Shown: piece after piece, positions 24,960 to 32,170 of the stretch | Numbering within the stretch: the first letter of the stretch is position 1 | Layout of the letters: every line of letters begins with the position of its first letter | DNA from: an uncultured Pelagibacteraceae bacterium | Lineage (GTDB): Bacteria > Pseudomonadota > Alphaproteobacteria > Pelagibacterales > Pelagibacteraceae | Length of the DNA stretch: 32,170 nucleotides | NCBI GenBank assembly: GCA_902554765.1 | Contig: CACDPY010000008.1 | Location: forward strand, 1-32,170 | Direction: 5' to 3' | The notes under the pieces: model-generated | Seen by the model: only the letters and a program-made list of their open reading frames with translations | The model's database searches: none | What the model was told of the DNA's origin: nothing | Position numbers and translations under genes: made by a program

Positions 24960-25989
24960 AAAAATCCTTAGATCTGTAAAGTCTAAAGGATTCAAGTACA
25001 TTCAATTACCATCTGTAATTGAAACAAATCATATTGTACAAAGATCAGGCGAGAACTTTAGAAAATTTATCTTTTCATTTACTGATCAAAAGGGAAATGA
25101 ACTATGTTTGCGCCCTGATTTAACAATAGTCTCATGTCTGAGATATCTAGAAAATAATTTCAAAGGAAAGGAAAAAATATTTTATAGCGGTCAGGCTTAT
25201 AGAAAGTCTCAAAATAAAAAAGACTCTATTATTAGAGATCAAATAGGATTTGAAATTATTGGTTCAAAAAATGAAAAAATTGACGATAAAGAAATAATAA
25301 ATACATCTTTAAATTCTTTAAAAAAATTAAAATACTCTTCAGGAAAATTAACGCTTGGAAATGTAGAAATTTTCAATCTTTTAATATCAAAATTAGATAT
25401 TCCAAAAAGATGGAAGTTAAGATTATATAGACACTTTTGGAGAGAAGATTATTTTAACGATTTATTAAAAAGATTAGAGACGAATTCAGATGTAGACCCA
25501 ACTATAGTTGAAATTGATAAAAAACGTTATCTGAAAATGCTAAAGGAGGATAAATCATTAATCATAGCTGGTAGATCTATCCAAGAAATTTTAAGTAGGT
25601 TTGATAATAAAATTAAAGACCCAAGACGTACAAGTAAGGGAAAAAATGTATCTAAAATTATCAAAGAGTTTTTAAAAATTAAATGTCCAATAAATAAAGC
25701 TGCTAAAGAACTTAATAAATTTTTTAAAAAATACCAAATTAATTTGATAGTAGATCAAAAATATTTTCCAATTTCAAACAACAAAGTATCAAAACTCAAT
25801 GTAATTTTTTCAACTTCCTTTGGAAGACAACTTGAATATTATACAGGTATGGTTTTTAAAATTGATATTATGTCTAAAAATAAGATAAAGAATATTATAA
25901 ATGGTGGCAGATACGATCAATTAATCTCTGATCTAGGTTCTAAAACTCAAGTCTCAGCAGTAGGAGCTGCTTTAAACTTAAATTACTAA
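24937..25989 (+). CDS. hisZ: ATP phosphoribosyltransferase regulatory subunit
   Basis: 350 residues, a HisRS-like protein without aminoacylation function that partners the short HisG to form the first enzyme of histidine synthesis and confer histidine inhibition. It shows the class II-like block LCLRPDLTIVSCLRYL, YSGQAYRKSQNKKDSIIRDQIGFEIIG, and C-terminal SFGRQLEYYTGMVF and NGGRYDQLI. It has no anticodon-binding domain, and the neighbour is hisG, which separates it from a second HisRS. The start overlaps hisS by 23 bases; hisG follows after two bases. Confidence 0.92.
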   Translation: MKSKNLSEKILRSVKSKGFKYIQLPSVIETNHIVQRSGENFRKFIFSFTDQKGNELCLRPDLTIVSCLRYLENNFKGKEKIFYSGQAYRKSQNKKDSIIRDQIGFEIIGSKNEKIDDKEIINTSLNSLKKLKYSSGKLTLGNVEIFNLLISKLDIPKRWKLRLYRHFWREDYFNDLLKRLETNSDVDPTIVEIDKKRYLKMLKEDKSLIIAGRSIQEILSRFDNKIKDPRRTSKGKNVSKIIKEFLKIKCPINKAAKELNKFFKKYQINLIVDQKYFPISNNKVSKLNVIFSTSFGRQLEYYTGMVFKIDIMSKNKIKNIINGGRYDQLISDLGSKTQVSAVGAALNLNY

Positions 25990-25991
25990 TC

Positions 25992-26678
25992 ATGGATAAT
26001 ATAATAAACATAGGAATTCCAAGTAAAGGTAGATTAAAAAAAGATGTTTTGAAGATTTTTAAAAAGAAAAAATTAAATCTTATTTCAGAAAGAGGAGAGA
26101 GAGACTTAATTGGCTCAATTAAAAGTAAAACAAATGTAAAAATATTGTATTTACATGCCAGAGAAATCATAGAAAGACTCGGTGACAATTCTTTAGATAT
26201 TGGCTTCTCAGGGCTCGATCTATTTAAAGAAAGTGAAATTAATACCCAAAAGAAAATTAATTTAAATAAAAAGTTAAGTTTTGGAAAAGCTGATTTAGTT
26301 GTTGCTATACCTGATCCTTGGATTGATGTTCAAACAATAGCTGATCTTGAAGAAATTGCATTTGAATTTAGAGATAAAAAGAAAAAAAGATTAAGAGTTG
26401 CAACTAAATATCCAAATTTAACAAAAGAATTTTTGTTTTCAAAAGGTGTCACTCAATTTAGATTGGTTGAAAGTCTTGGGGCAACGGAAGCTTATCCTTT
26501 TACAGGATCAGCAGAATTAATCACTGATATCAGTTCAACAGGTGAAACTTTAAAAGCTAATAATTTGAGAGTTTTAAAAGATGGTGAAATTCTCAAGTCT
26601 CAAGCATGTATTTTTACATCAAAGAAAAATTCAAAAAAAAAAGGATTAATGAAATTAATTCGATTACTTTCCAAATAA
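25992..26678 (+). CDS. hisG: ATP phosphoribosyltransferase catalytic subunit (short form)
   Basis: Joins ATP and PRPP in the first step of histidine synthesis. 228 residues, the short form that lacks the C-terminal regulatory domain and needs HisZ, encoded just upstream. Seen are IGIPSKGRLKKDVL at the N terminus, DIGFSGLDLF, RVATKYPNLTKEF, and the PRPP-binding ESLGATEAYPFTGSAELITDISSTGETL. The 3' end overlaps a possible minus-strand small gene by 15 bases. Confidence 0.95.
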   Translation: MDNIINIGIPSKGRLKKDVLKIFKKKKLNLISERGERDLIGSIKSKTNVKILYLHAREIIERLGDNSLDIGFSGLDLFKESEINTQKKINLNKKLSFGKADLVVAIPDPWIDVQTIADLEEIAFEFRDKKKKRLRVATKYPNLTKEFLFSKGVTQFRLVESLGATEAYPFTGSAELITDISSTGETLKANNLRVLKDGEILKSQACIFTSKKNSKKKGLMKLIRLLSK

Positions 26679-26795
26679 TTTATCTTTAAAATAAACAAGG
26701 ATTATTTTGATAATATCTAAATTTCTTAATATTGCATAAAGAGCTACGAAAACTCCTATTACAAATATAATTTTTAAAATTAGATATAATTCCAT
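26664..26795 (-). CDS. possible 43-residue membrane protein
   Basis: A frame on the minus strand from ATG 26795 to TAA at 26664-26666. It has a hydrophobic stretch MELYLILKIIFVIGVFVALY (1-20), a short polar middle, then IIKIILVYFKDKLFGK. An AAGG lies ten bases upstream, and it fills the only gap between hisG and rmuC in this tightly packed region. Its start is divergent from rmuC by 30 bases, sharing the TTATAA-containing promoter zone. I do not recognise it, and a chance ORF in AT-rich spacer is possible. Confidence 0.4.
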   Translation of the reverse strand: MELYLILKIIFVIGVFVALYAILRNLDIIKIILVYFKDKLFGK

Positions 26796-26805
26796 AAAAA
26801 AACCT

Positions 26806-26811
26806 TATAAT
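26806..26811 (+). promoter_or_regulatory. -10 box for rmuC operon
   Basis: A consensus TATAAT sits 14 bases before the rmuC ATG (26826), so the message would have a leader of about 8 bases. No clear -35 is seen. The overlapping TTATAA (26805-26810) is self-complementary, so minus-strand initiation towards the small gene at 26795 is also possible. Confidence 0.4.
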
Positions 26812-26825
26812 ACAACTTACGAATC

Positions 26826-27917
26826 ATGGACACAATTTTATTAACTATCTTAATTTTACTGCTAGTAGCAACTCTAGCAATTTTGTATTTAAATATAAGA
26901 TCCAAACCAAGGAGTGACAGCAAAGAGGTTGAAGAAATAGCAAATTTAAATAATGAAATAGTTCGACTAAAAGATAGTTTAAATACTACAATCAATACAT
27001 CTCTAGGCTCAATGTCGACTTCATTCAATGCTCTTTCAACTGGCGTTACTAAAGACATGACAGAAGCTTTAACTAAGGTGGATGAAAAAGTAGGGAATTT
27101 TAATCAGCAAGTACAATTACTAAATCAAAGCCAAGAAGGAATTACTAAAATTCTAGCAGGTGTTAAAAAATATGGAACTCTTGCTGAGTATTCTTTAGAT
27201 GCACTAATCAAAGATTTATTGCCAGCATCTCAATTTATGACAAATGTAAAGATGAAAGAAGATACTAGTGAAAATGTTGAATTTGCAATCAAGCTACAAG
27301 GAGATATTTTGGTTCCAGTAGACTCTCATTTTCCAGTAGAAAAATTTAAAGCAATCACAGATGCTTATGATGCAGATGATAAAAAAGCTGTTGCTGATGC
27401 TAGAACAAAATTAGCAAGTGCATTTAAAGCTAAAGCAAAAAGTGTTATGGAAAAATATATTGTTCCACCTAAGACAACTGATTTTGCAATAGTGTATGCT
27501 CCCACAGAAAGTCTTTATAAAGAATTAACTGAATATCAAGATGCAAGCACTAAAGAATTATTAACCCAAGAATTAATGAAAAAATACAAAATAGTAATTT
27601 GTGGCCCAAATACTCTTTCAGCTTATTTGCAATCCTTACATATGGGTTTTCAATCTCTCAAAGTTCAAAAAGGAGCCACAGAAATATATAATCATCTCAA
27701 AACAATCACTACCAGATTTGGAAAACATTTTGATAATATAATTACACTTAGAAAAAAATTAGAGGAAGCTATGAGTGTGGTAGATAAGTTTGGTACTGAT
27801 GCAAGATCAATAAGCAGAACTTTAGAAAATATAAAAGATCCCGAGCAGGTTGAGAAAGCTGTTCAAACAGAAAATGTAGAAAAATTTGTTGAAAGAAATA
27901 AACAGCTCAAAAATTAA
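26826..27917 (+). CDS. rmuC: RmuC-family DNA recombination protein
   Basis: 363 residues. It has an N-terminal membrane anchor (about 4-23), a coiled-coil region (about 30-110), and the RmuC domain from about 115, with AEYSLDALIKDLLPASQFM, EFAIKLQGDILVPVDSHFPVEKF and VICGPNTLSAYLQSLHMGFQ. RmuC proteins are membrane-linked, related to PD-(D/E)XK nucleases and limit rearrangements between short repeats in E. coli; their biochemistry is poorly known. It leads a three-gene nuclease cluster; the next start lies 37 bases downstream. Confidence 0.92.
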   Translation: MDTILLTILILLLVATLAILYLNIRSKPRSDSKEVEEIANLNNEIVRLKDSLNTTINTSLGSMSTSFNALSTGVTKDMTEALTKVDEKVGNFNQQVQLLNQSQEGITKILAGVKKYGTLAEYSLDALIKDLLPASQFMTNVKMKEDTSENVEFAIKLQGDILVPVDSHFPVEKFKAITDAYDADDKKAVADARTKLASAFKAKAKSVMEKYIVPPKTTDFAIVYAPTESLYKELTEYQDASTKELLTQELMKKYKIVICGPNTLSAYLQSLHMGFQSLKVQKGATEIYNHLKTITTRFGKHFDNIITLRKKLEEAMSVVDKFGTDARSISRTLENIKDPEQVEKAVQTENVEKFVERNKQLKN

Positions 27918-27954
27918 TTTCTTTTTTCCAAAAATACCGATTATAAGAAATCAC

Positions 27955-28641
27955 ATGCAGTGGAATAATAAATTTATTTATCCTAAATCTACAAGATCAA
28001 TTGTACAAGGTTCAAGACATTATTCAGTTAATGAGGAAAATCTTCCATCTGTTACAACAATTTTAAAAGCAACCGAGTCTGAAGAAAAAAAAGCAAAACT
28101 AGCTGAATGGAAAAATAGAGTTGGCCATAAACAAGCTGAAATTATTTCAAGAGAAGCAACAAGTCGTGGAAGTTCTATGCATGATTATTTAGAAAAATTT
28201 TTGCTTGGAAAATTAAATATGGATTTACTTGGAGACAATAGTCGTGAAAAAATGATGGCAGATCAAATTATAGAAAACGGATTAAGAGATAAATTAAGTG
28301 AAATTTGGGGATGTGAAGCAACTTTATATTACCCAGGAAAATATGCAGGCGCTGCAGATTGTATCGGTATTTACGAAAATAAAGAAACAATCATAGATTT
28401 TAAACAAAGCAACAAACCAAAAAAAGATGAGTGGATTGACGATTATTATCTACAGTGTGCAGCATATTCATTAGCCCACAATAAAGTTCATGGATCAAAT
28501 ATTTCTCAGGTGGCAATCCTTTTATGTACCAAGGATAATATTTTTCAAAGATTTATAGTTGAAGGTGAAAGATTAATAAATTATCAAAATCAATTTTTAA
28601 TAAAAGTTGAACAATTTTATTCGCAAAGGATGGCAAATTGA
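27955..28641 (+). CDS. PD-(D/E)XK exonuclease, similar to mitochondrial MGME1
   Basis: 228 residues from ATG 27955. The frame is open back to a TTG at 27886 inside rmuC, but the extra part looks unlike the fold. Visible in order: LPSVTTIL (30-37), LAEWKNRV (49-56), RGSSMHDYLEKFL (71-83), E121 in GCEATLYY, D135 in GAADCIGIY, IIDFKQSNKPKK (146-157; D148, K150) and LQCAAYSLAHN (166-176). The D-x12-D-x-K core, the KPK after it and the LQxxAY block match, as I recall them, human MGME1, which trims single-stranded mitochondrial DNA ends. All catalytic residues are present. It overlaps the exonuclease I start (TTGA). An alternative is another RecB/Cas4-type phage nuclease. Confidence 0.8.
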   Translation: MQWNNKFIYPKSTRSIVQGSRHYSVNEENLPSVTTILKATESEEKKAKLAEWKNRVGHKQAEIISREATSRGSSMHDYLEKFLLGKLNMDLLGDNSREKMMADQIIENGLRDKLSEIWGCEATLYYPGKYAGAADCIGIYENKETIIDFKQSNKPKKDEWIDDYYLQCAAYSLAHNKVHGSNISQVAILLCTKDNIFQRFIVEGERLINYQNQFLIKVEQFYSQRMAN

Positions 28642-30086
28642 ATTATGTAGTTTGGGATATTGAGACAGATTCAGCCCAACTTGATTGGGCTACTATGATT
28701 GAGATTGGAGCAATCTTATTAGATGAAAATTTTAATGAAAAAGAAAGATTTACTGCAAGATGTAGAATGCCACAAGATCGAGTTCCATCCGCTACTGCTT
28801 TATGCATCAATAAATCAAACGTTGATTTGATTACTAAAGGCAATTTAAGTCATTACCAAATGATTGCTCAAGTAGAAAAAAAATTTCGTGAATGGTCACC
28901 CGCAACTTTTATGGGATTCAGCTCGATTGGGTTCGATGATGAAATTCTTAGAAGAGAGTTTTTTAAATCATTAAGAAAACCATATCTTATAAATACAGAG
29001 GGTAATTCAAGACATGATGCGTTAAACATGATTAAAGCAGCATTTGCTATTGATGAAAATGTTTTAAAAACTGAGCTCAATCCTAAAGGAAATAAATCTA
29101 TGAAATTAGAGTCATTGGCAAGACTTAATGGCTTTGACTCTTCAGGGGCTCATGGAGCTCTTTTTGACACTGAATTAACTGTTAAAGTCTTAGGTCTATT
29201 AAAAAATAAGCAACCTGATTTATGGCACGAATATTTAAAGACTAAAAGTAAAGTTGTTGTTGAAAATTTAATAAAACAAGAAAAAATGTTTACTATTAAT
29301 GAAAATTTTTTTGGTAAAAATTATTTATTTTTAGTTTCTCCATTACACCCAAACTCATGGATGCATCCAGTTTATAAATGGGGGCAAGTAGTAAATTTAT
29401 CGGCAAATATTGAAGAATTGCAAAAACTGAATTACCAAGATTTAAAAAAAGAAATGAGAAAATCACCTCGTTTTTATAAAACAATAAAATCCAACAAAGC
29501 TCCAATAATTTTAGATAAAAGTTTAGGTTTAAAAGTAGATCCTTATAAAAAAATTGGAATAAATTTATTAAATAAAAGAGCAGAATTAATGAAATCTAAT
29601 GAAAAATTTTCTCAAGATATATGCAATATATTAAAAGAAGCAGCAGAGGAAAAAATGGAAACAGCATCGCAAGAAGATGCTGAACCTGAGGAGACAATCT
29701 ATTCTGGAGGTTTTGATACATTCAATAAAGATGTTCCATTATTTGAAAAGTTTCACTCTTCAGATTGGAAAGAAAGATTATCTTTATTAGATAAGTTTAA
29801 AGATGATAGACTAGTTACCTTTGGTCATAGCCTCATATACAATGAAGCTCCAGAAATTTTACCAAAAGAAATTCATAAGAAAATTAAAAGAAGAATAGCA
29901 TCTAGAATTTTAAGTACCAATAAAGAAAAATGGTGGACAGTTTCAGCTTTTTATTCAGAGTGTGATGAAATAAGGGAAAATGAAGATAAAATGTTTTCAT
30001 TTAAAACTGTGGATGAAAAATTGAAATTTTTAGATGGAATTAACGATTATGTAATGAATTTGGAGCAAAAATATTCAGATGCATAA
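28638..30086 (+). CDS. sbcB: exonuclease I (DEDDh 3'-5' single-strand DNA exonuclease)
   Basis: 482 residues, close to E. coli ExoI (475). The exonuclease domain shows DIET (7-10), GFSSIGFDDEILRREFF, SMKLESLARLNGFD and HGALFDTELTV with the catalytic His-Asp; further on come SPLHPNSW, KAPIILDKSLGLK, YSGGF and the C-terminal ExoI helical region. It digests single-stranded DNA from 3' ends. The start is TTG at 28638, overlapping the upstream TGA; it must start here because the catalytic Asp is residue 7, and AAGGA lies eight bases upstream. It is probably co-transcribed with rmuC and the MGME1-like nuclease. Confidence 0.93.
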   Translation: MNYVVWDIETDSAQLDWATMIEIGAILLDENFNEKERFTARCRMPQDRVPSATALCINKSNVDLITKGNLSHYQMIAQVEKKFREWSPATFMGFSSIGFDDEILRREFFKSLRKPYLINTEGNSRHDALNMIKAAFAIDENVLKTELNPKGNKSMKLESLARLNGFDSSGAHGALFDTELTVKVLGLLKNKQPDLWHEYLKTKSKVVVENLIKQEKMFTINENFFGKNYLFLVSPLHPNSWMHPVYKWGQVVNLSANIEELQKLNYQDLKKEMRKSPRFYKTIKSNKAPIILDKSLGLKVDPYKKIGINLLNKRAELMKSNEKFSQDICNILKEAAEEKMETASQEDAEPEETIYSGGFDTFNKDVPLFEKFHSSDWKERLSLLDKFKDDRLVTFGHSLIYNEAPEILPKEIHKKIKRRIASRILSTNKEKWWTVSAFYSECDEIRENEDKMFSFKTVDEKLKFLDGINDYVMNLEQKYSDA

Positions 30087-30144
30087 TTAAATAAATTTTT
30101 TTTTTGACTATTGAAAAAAAATTTGAATCAATTATATCACTTAT
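30087..30144 (+). promoter_or_regulatory. AT-rich spacer before thioredoxin, possible promoter
   Basis: 58 bases with T10 (30096-30105), then TTGACT (30104-30109) and TTGAAA (30111-30116) as possible -35 boxes and TTATATC (30132-30138) as a possible -10. The T10 could also serve as a weak end for the sbcB message. AAAT8/A8TTT can pair, but a pure A/T stem is weak evidence. Confidence 0.25.
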
Positions 30145-30462
30145 ATGCTTATAGATTTTAAAGACGAAGATTTTGATAATAAAATTAAAAATGAAGATGT
30201 ATCAGTTATACAATTCAGTGCTGCATGGTGCGGACCTTGCAAAGCACTTAAACCAGTCATGGACAAATTTGCAGTTGAATATAAAGACAAAGCTGGTTTT
30301 TATTATGCTGACATTGAAGATGGTGGGATTAACACTGGTAGTGCTGCAGGAATTAGAGGAGTACCGACTGTAATTATCTATAAAAAAGGTGTTGAGGTCG
30401 ATAGAAAAGTTGGGGGAGTTCCAGAAGGTAACATGAAAGAGTTTTTAGAAAAAAATATTTAG
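30145..30462 (+). CDS. trxA: thioredoxin
   Basis: 105 residues, one thioredoxin fold without signal peptide. The active site WCGPC is at 28-32 within SAAWCGPCKALKP, and the cis-proline loop GVPTVIIYKKG is present. It reduces protein disulfides in the cytoplasm, supplied by thioredoxin reductase. The D-rich strand YYADIEDGGINTGSAAGI differs a little from typical TrxA (usually a VD-x-N-x motif), so a specialised thioredoxin is possible. Its 3' end overlaps the convergent folC by four bases; trxA beside folC-accD is a common alphaproteobacterial neighbourhood. Confidence 0.9.
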   Translation: MLIDFKDEDFDNKIKNEDVSVIQFSAAWCGPCKALKPVMDKFAVEYKDKAGFYYADIEDGGINTGSAAGIRGVPTVIIYKKGVEVDRKVGGVPEGNMKEFLEKNI

Positions 30463-31730
30463 TTCAAACTTAATACTTCAGCGGCTCCATACAAAGAACC
30501 TGTAATTAATAAAAGATCACCTTCTTTTAAATCTATTGATTTAATAGCCTGCTCTATACTTGGTTGATATTGAACATTTGGCATATTTTTAAATTTTTCT
30601 TTTAAGTCTTTGCCATTTATAGAATTTGGTTGGGTTTTTAAATCTATAGTAGTTATTGATGAAACATCTTTAAAATAACTTATATACTTTTTATGTTCTT
30701 TGTTTGCCATCATTGAAATAATAATATGCTTGTTACAATTTAAACTTTGTAGATATTCATTTAATACTCTTGCACCATCTTCATTATGGGTTCCATCAAT
30801 TATTAATTTATTGTTTTTAACTAGTTCTTTTAATTTCCCAGATTTAATTTCCTGAAGTCTTGCTAAACTAGATATTCTTGTAATTCCTCTTTTAATATGC
30901 TCATCTTTAATTCCAAGATCTAAGTTTCTAAGAGTTGCTATTGCAGTTGAAATATTTTCCAACTGAAATTGACCTAGGATATTTGGCATTGGTAGTATTA
31001 AACCACCTAATTTATCCTCATAATAGAAGAAATTATTCTCACCAACCGAGTAACTAAAATCATCATTGAAAAAAACTTTATTAGATGGATTTTTATAAAT
31101 AGTTTTTTTAATACAATCCATCGTCTTTTTTGAGCTTTGATTAGCTACAATAATTTTTGATTTTAAAAGTGTAGATGTTTTTTCAAATACAATTTTTTCA
31201 ATTGTTTGTTGTTCTTTTTCTAACCAATCAAGATGATCTTTGCTAATAGAAGTTACTACACTTGCAAGATTTTCTTTTAATATGTTTGTTGCATCAAATC
31301 GGTGAAATAAGCCAGCCTCTATTAGATTAATATTGTCTGGAAATTGAGCAGCTTTATAAAAATAACAAGCAGTTAATATTTCAAAGAATGTAATAGGTTC
31401 ATTGTTATTAATATTTTCTATCTCATTAAATAAATCAGCTAATTCATCATCACCTAATTCTTTATTGTTAAAGATAAATCTTTCATTTATTTTAAGAATA
31501 TGAGGACTAATGTAAGCATTGCATTTGAAATTGGCTTCTTTCAAAATAGAAAAGATTGCATTTATTGTACTATTTTTACCATTGGTGCCGACCACAGAGA
31601 TAGCTTTAATATTATCTTGAGGATTTCCTAATTTTTTACAAAGGTTTTTAATACGATCAAGACTTAGATCTATCTCTTTAGGATGCAACTTTTGAAAGCG
31701 ACTGAGTATCTTCTGTAGTTTCATTTTCAT
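30459..31730 (-). CDS. folC: bifunctional dihydrofolate / folylpolyglutamate synthase
   Basis: 423 residues. It adds glutamate to dihydropteroate and folates. Mur-ligase-type features: VVGTNGKNST (47-56; the P-loop, with Asn where Gly is usual in TNGKGS), YISPHILKINERF, FEILTACYF, SKDHLDWL, NILGQFQLENISTA and IIDGTHNEDG. The ATG at 31730 (or 31724, two codons later) lies within the end of accD, giving a 47-53-base overlap, and the start is supported by the family N terminus (ILSRFQKLHPKEIDLSL). Its 3' end overlaps trxA by four bases. Confidence 0.94.
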   Translation of the reverse strand: MKMKLQKILSRFQKLHPKEIDLSLDRIKNLCKKLGNPQDNIKAISVVGTNGKNSTINAIFSILKEANFKCNAYISPHILKINERFIFNNKELGDDELADLFNEIENINNNEPITFFEILTACYFYKAAQFPDNINLIEAGLFHRFDATNILKENLASVVTSISKDHLDWLEKEQQTIEKIVFEKTSTLLKSKIIVANQSSKKTMDCIKKTIYKNPSNKVFFNDDFSYSVGENNFFYYEDKLGGLILPMPNILGQFQLENISTAIATLRNLDLGIKDEHIKRGITRISSLARLQEIKSGKLKELVKNNKLIIDGTHNEDGARVLNEYLQSLNCNKHIIISMMANKEHKKYISYFKDVSSITTIDLKTQPNSINGKDLKEKFKNMPNVQYQPSIEQAIKSIDLKEGDLLLITGSLYGAAEVLSLN

Positions 31731-32170
31731 CAGTGCTTATATCAGAATTTCTCTTTAACAATATTGATAATAAAGTTCCAATTTTTTCAGAAAGTTCTTT
31801 TCTTTCAACAATTAAGTCTACAAAACCAGTTTTTTCCACATATTCACTTTTTTGAAACCCTTCTGGTAATTCCTCTTTAACTGTTCCTTGGATTACTCTT
31901 GATCCAGCAAAAGCTATTAGCGCCCCTGGTTCAGCAATATGAATGTCACCTAACATAGCATATGAGGCTGTTATCCCTCCAGCCGTTGGGTCTGTAATAC
32001 AAACAAGGTAAGGAAGATTATTTTTTTTAAGTTCATTTATAGCAATAGTAGTTCTTGTCATTTGAGATAAAGAAATTAAACTTTCCATCATTCTCATTCC
32101 ACCTCCTGCACTTATACATAAAAAAGGAGTTTTATTTTCAATTGCATGTTGAATACCATATAAAAAAGCC
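31678..32170 (-). CDS. accD: acetyl-CoA carboxylase carboxyltransferase beta subunit (5' part outside window)
   Basis: Only the C-terminal 164 or so residues are in the window; the frame is open to the edge. The carboxyltransferase core is clear: CISAGGGMRMMESLISLSQM, VCITDPTAGGITASYAMLGD, EPGALIAFAGSRVIQGT and PEGFQKSEYVEKTGFVDLIV. The zinc-ribbon N terminus lies beyond 32170. With AccA it transfers carboxyl from biotin to acetyl-CoA, starting fatty acid synthesis. The last about 20 residues (STDENETTEDTQ) are an acidic, low-complexity tail that overlaps the folC start. accD-folC is the usual order. Confidence 0.95.
   Translation of the reverse strand, partial: AFLYGIQHAIENKTPFLCISAGGGMRMMESLISLSQMTRTTIAINELKKNNLPYLVCITDPTAGGITASYAMLGDIHIAEPGALIAFAGSRVIQGTVKEELPEGFQKSEYVEKTGFVDLIVERKELSEKIGTLLSILLKRNSDISTDENETTEDTQSLSKVAS

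Noticed and set aside
27886..27954. Upstream TTG start for the MGME1-like nuclease
   Set aside because: It lies within rmuC, lacks a ribosome site, and the added residues look like translated spacer; ATG 27955 is preferred.
30093..30124. Hairpin AAAT8/A8TTT after sbcB
   Set aside because: The stem is only A-T pairs from homopolymer runs, expected often by chance in this base composition; kept only as a weak note in the spacer entry.
1..32170. CRISPR arrays, insertion sequences, prophage or integrase sites
   Set aside because: No regularly spaced direct repeats, transposase, integrase or tRNA-associated duplicated ends were seen by eye.

Overview
The window is very AT-rich (roughly 30% G+C by eye), has intergenic gaps of mostly 0-60 bases, many overlapping start/stop codons and an alphaproteobacterial gene order. 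Together with the protein sequences this points to a streamlined marine alphaproteobacterium of the SAR11 (Pelagibacter) type. Taxonomy is an inference; there is no rRNA gene here.

Layout. (1) 1-3167, minus: a J-domain protein, CobS-like AAA+ ATPase and CobT-like VWA protein (CobT runs off the left edge), divergent from a BolA gene with only 17 bases between start codons. (2) 3434-5039, minus: aroB and aroK (shikimate pathway). (3) 5097-9235, plus: a tiny membrane protein, a 590-residue exported protein of unknown function, then def-fmt-truA (N-formyl-methionine cycle and tRNA pseudouridylation). (4) 9215-16622, minus: a 7.4-kb head-to-tail run rpmH-rnpA-yidD-yidC-argB-HAD phosphatase-dapD-dapE-HDAC-like deacetylase-SET protein, joining ribosome/RNase P/membrane insertion to arginine and lysine synthesis. 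(5) 16716-18703, plus: a VTT-domain membrane protein and an unrecognised polytopic membrane protein, followed by a minus-strand tRNA-Thr(GGU). (6) 18892-23261, plus: two small basic proteins, dcd, murA, DUF2948, hisD, infA, tRNA-Phe(GAA), cold-shock protein and a hairpin terminator. (7) 23485-26678, plus: tRNA-His(GUG), hisS, hisZ, hisG. (8) 26826-30086, plus: rmuC, a PD-(D/E)XK nuclease strongly resembling mitochondrial MGME1, and exonuclease I, followed by a thioredoxin. (9) 30459-32170, minus: folC and the 3' part of accD.

Most of the window is core metabolism and information processing. The most notable items are the rmuC / MGME1-like nuclease / exonuclease I cluster beside trxA-folC-accD, where many other alphaproteobacteria carry addAB; the tRNA-His that lacks the universal extra G and sits five bases before hisS; the SET + HDAC-like pair at the end of the lysine genes; a palindromic -10 shared by two divergent genes; and a pair of A11 tracts placed so that slippage would fuse a small ORF to dcd. 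No CRISPR array, insertion sequence, prophage or attachment site was seen, and no stretch above 300 bases lacks a gene.
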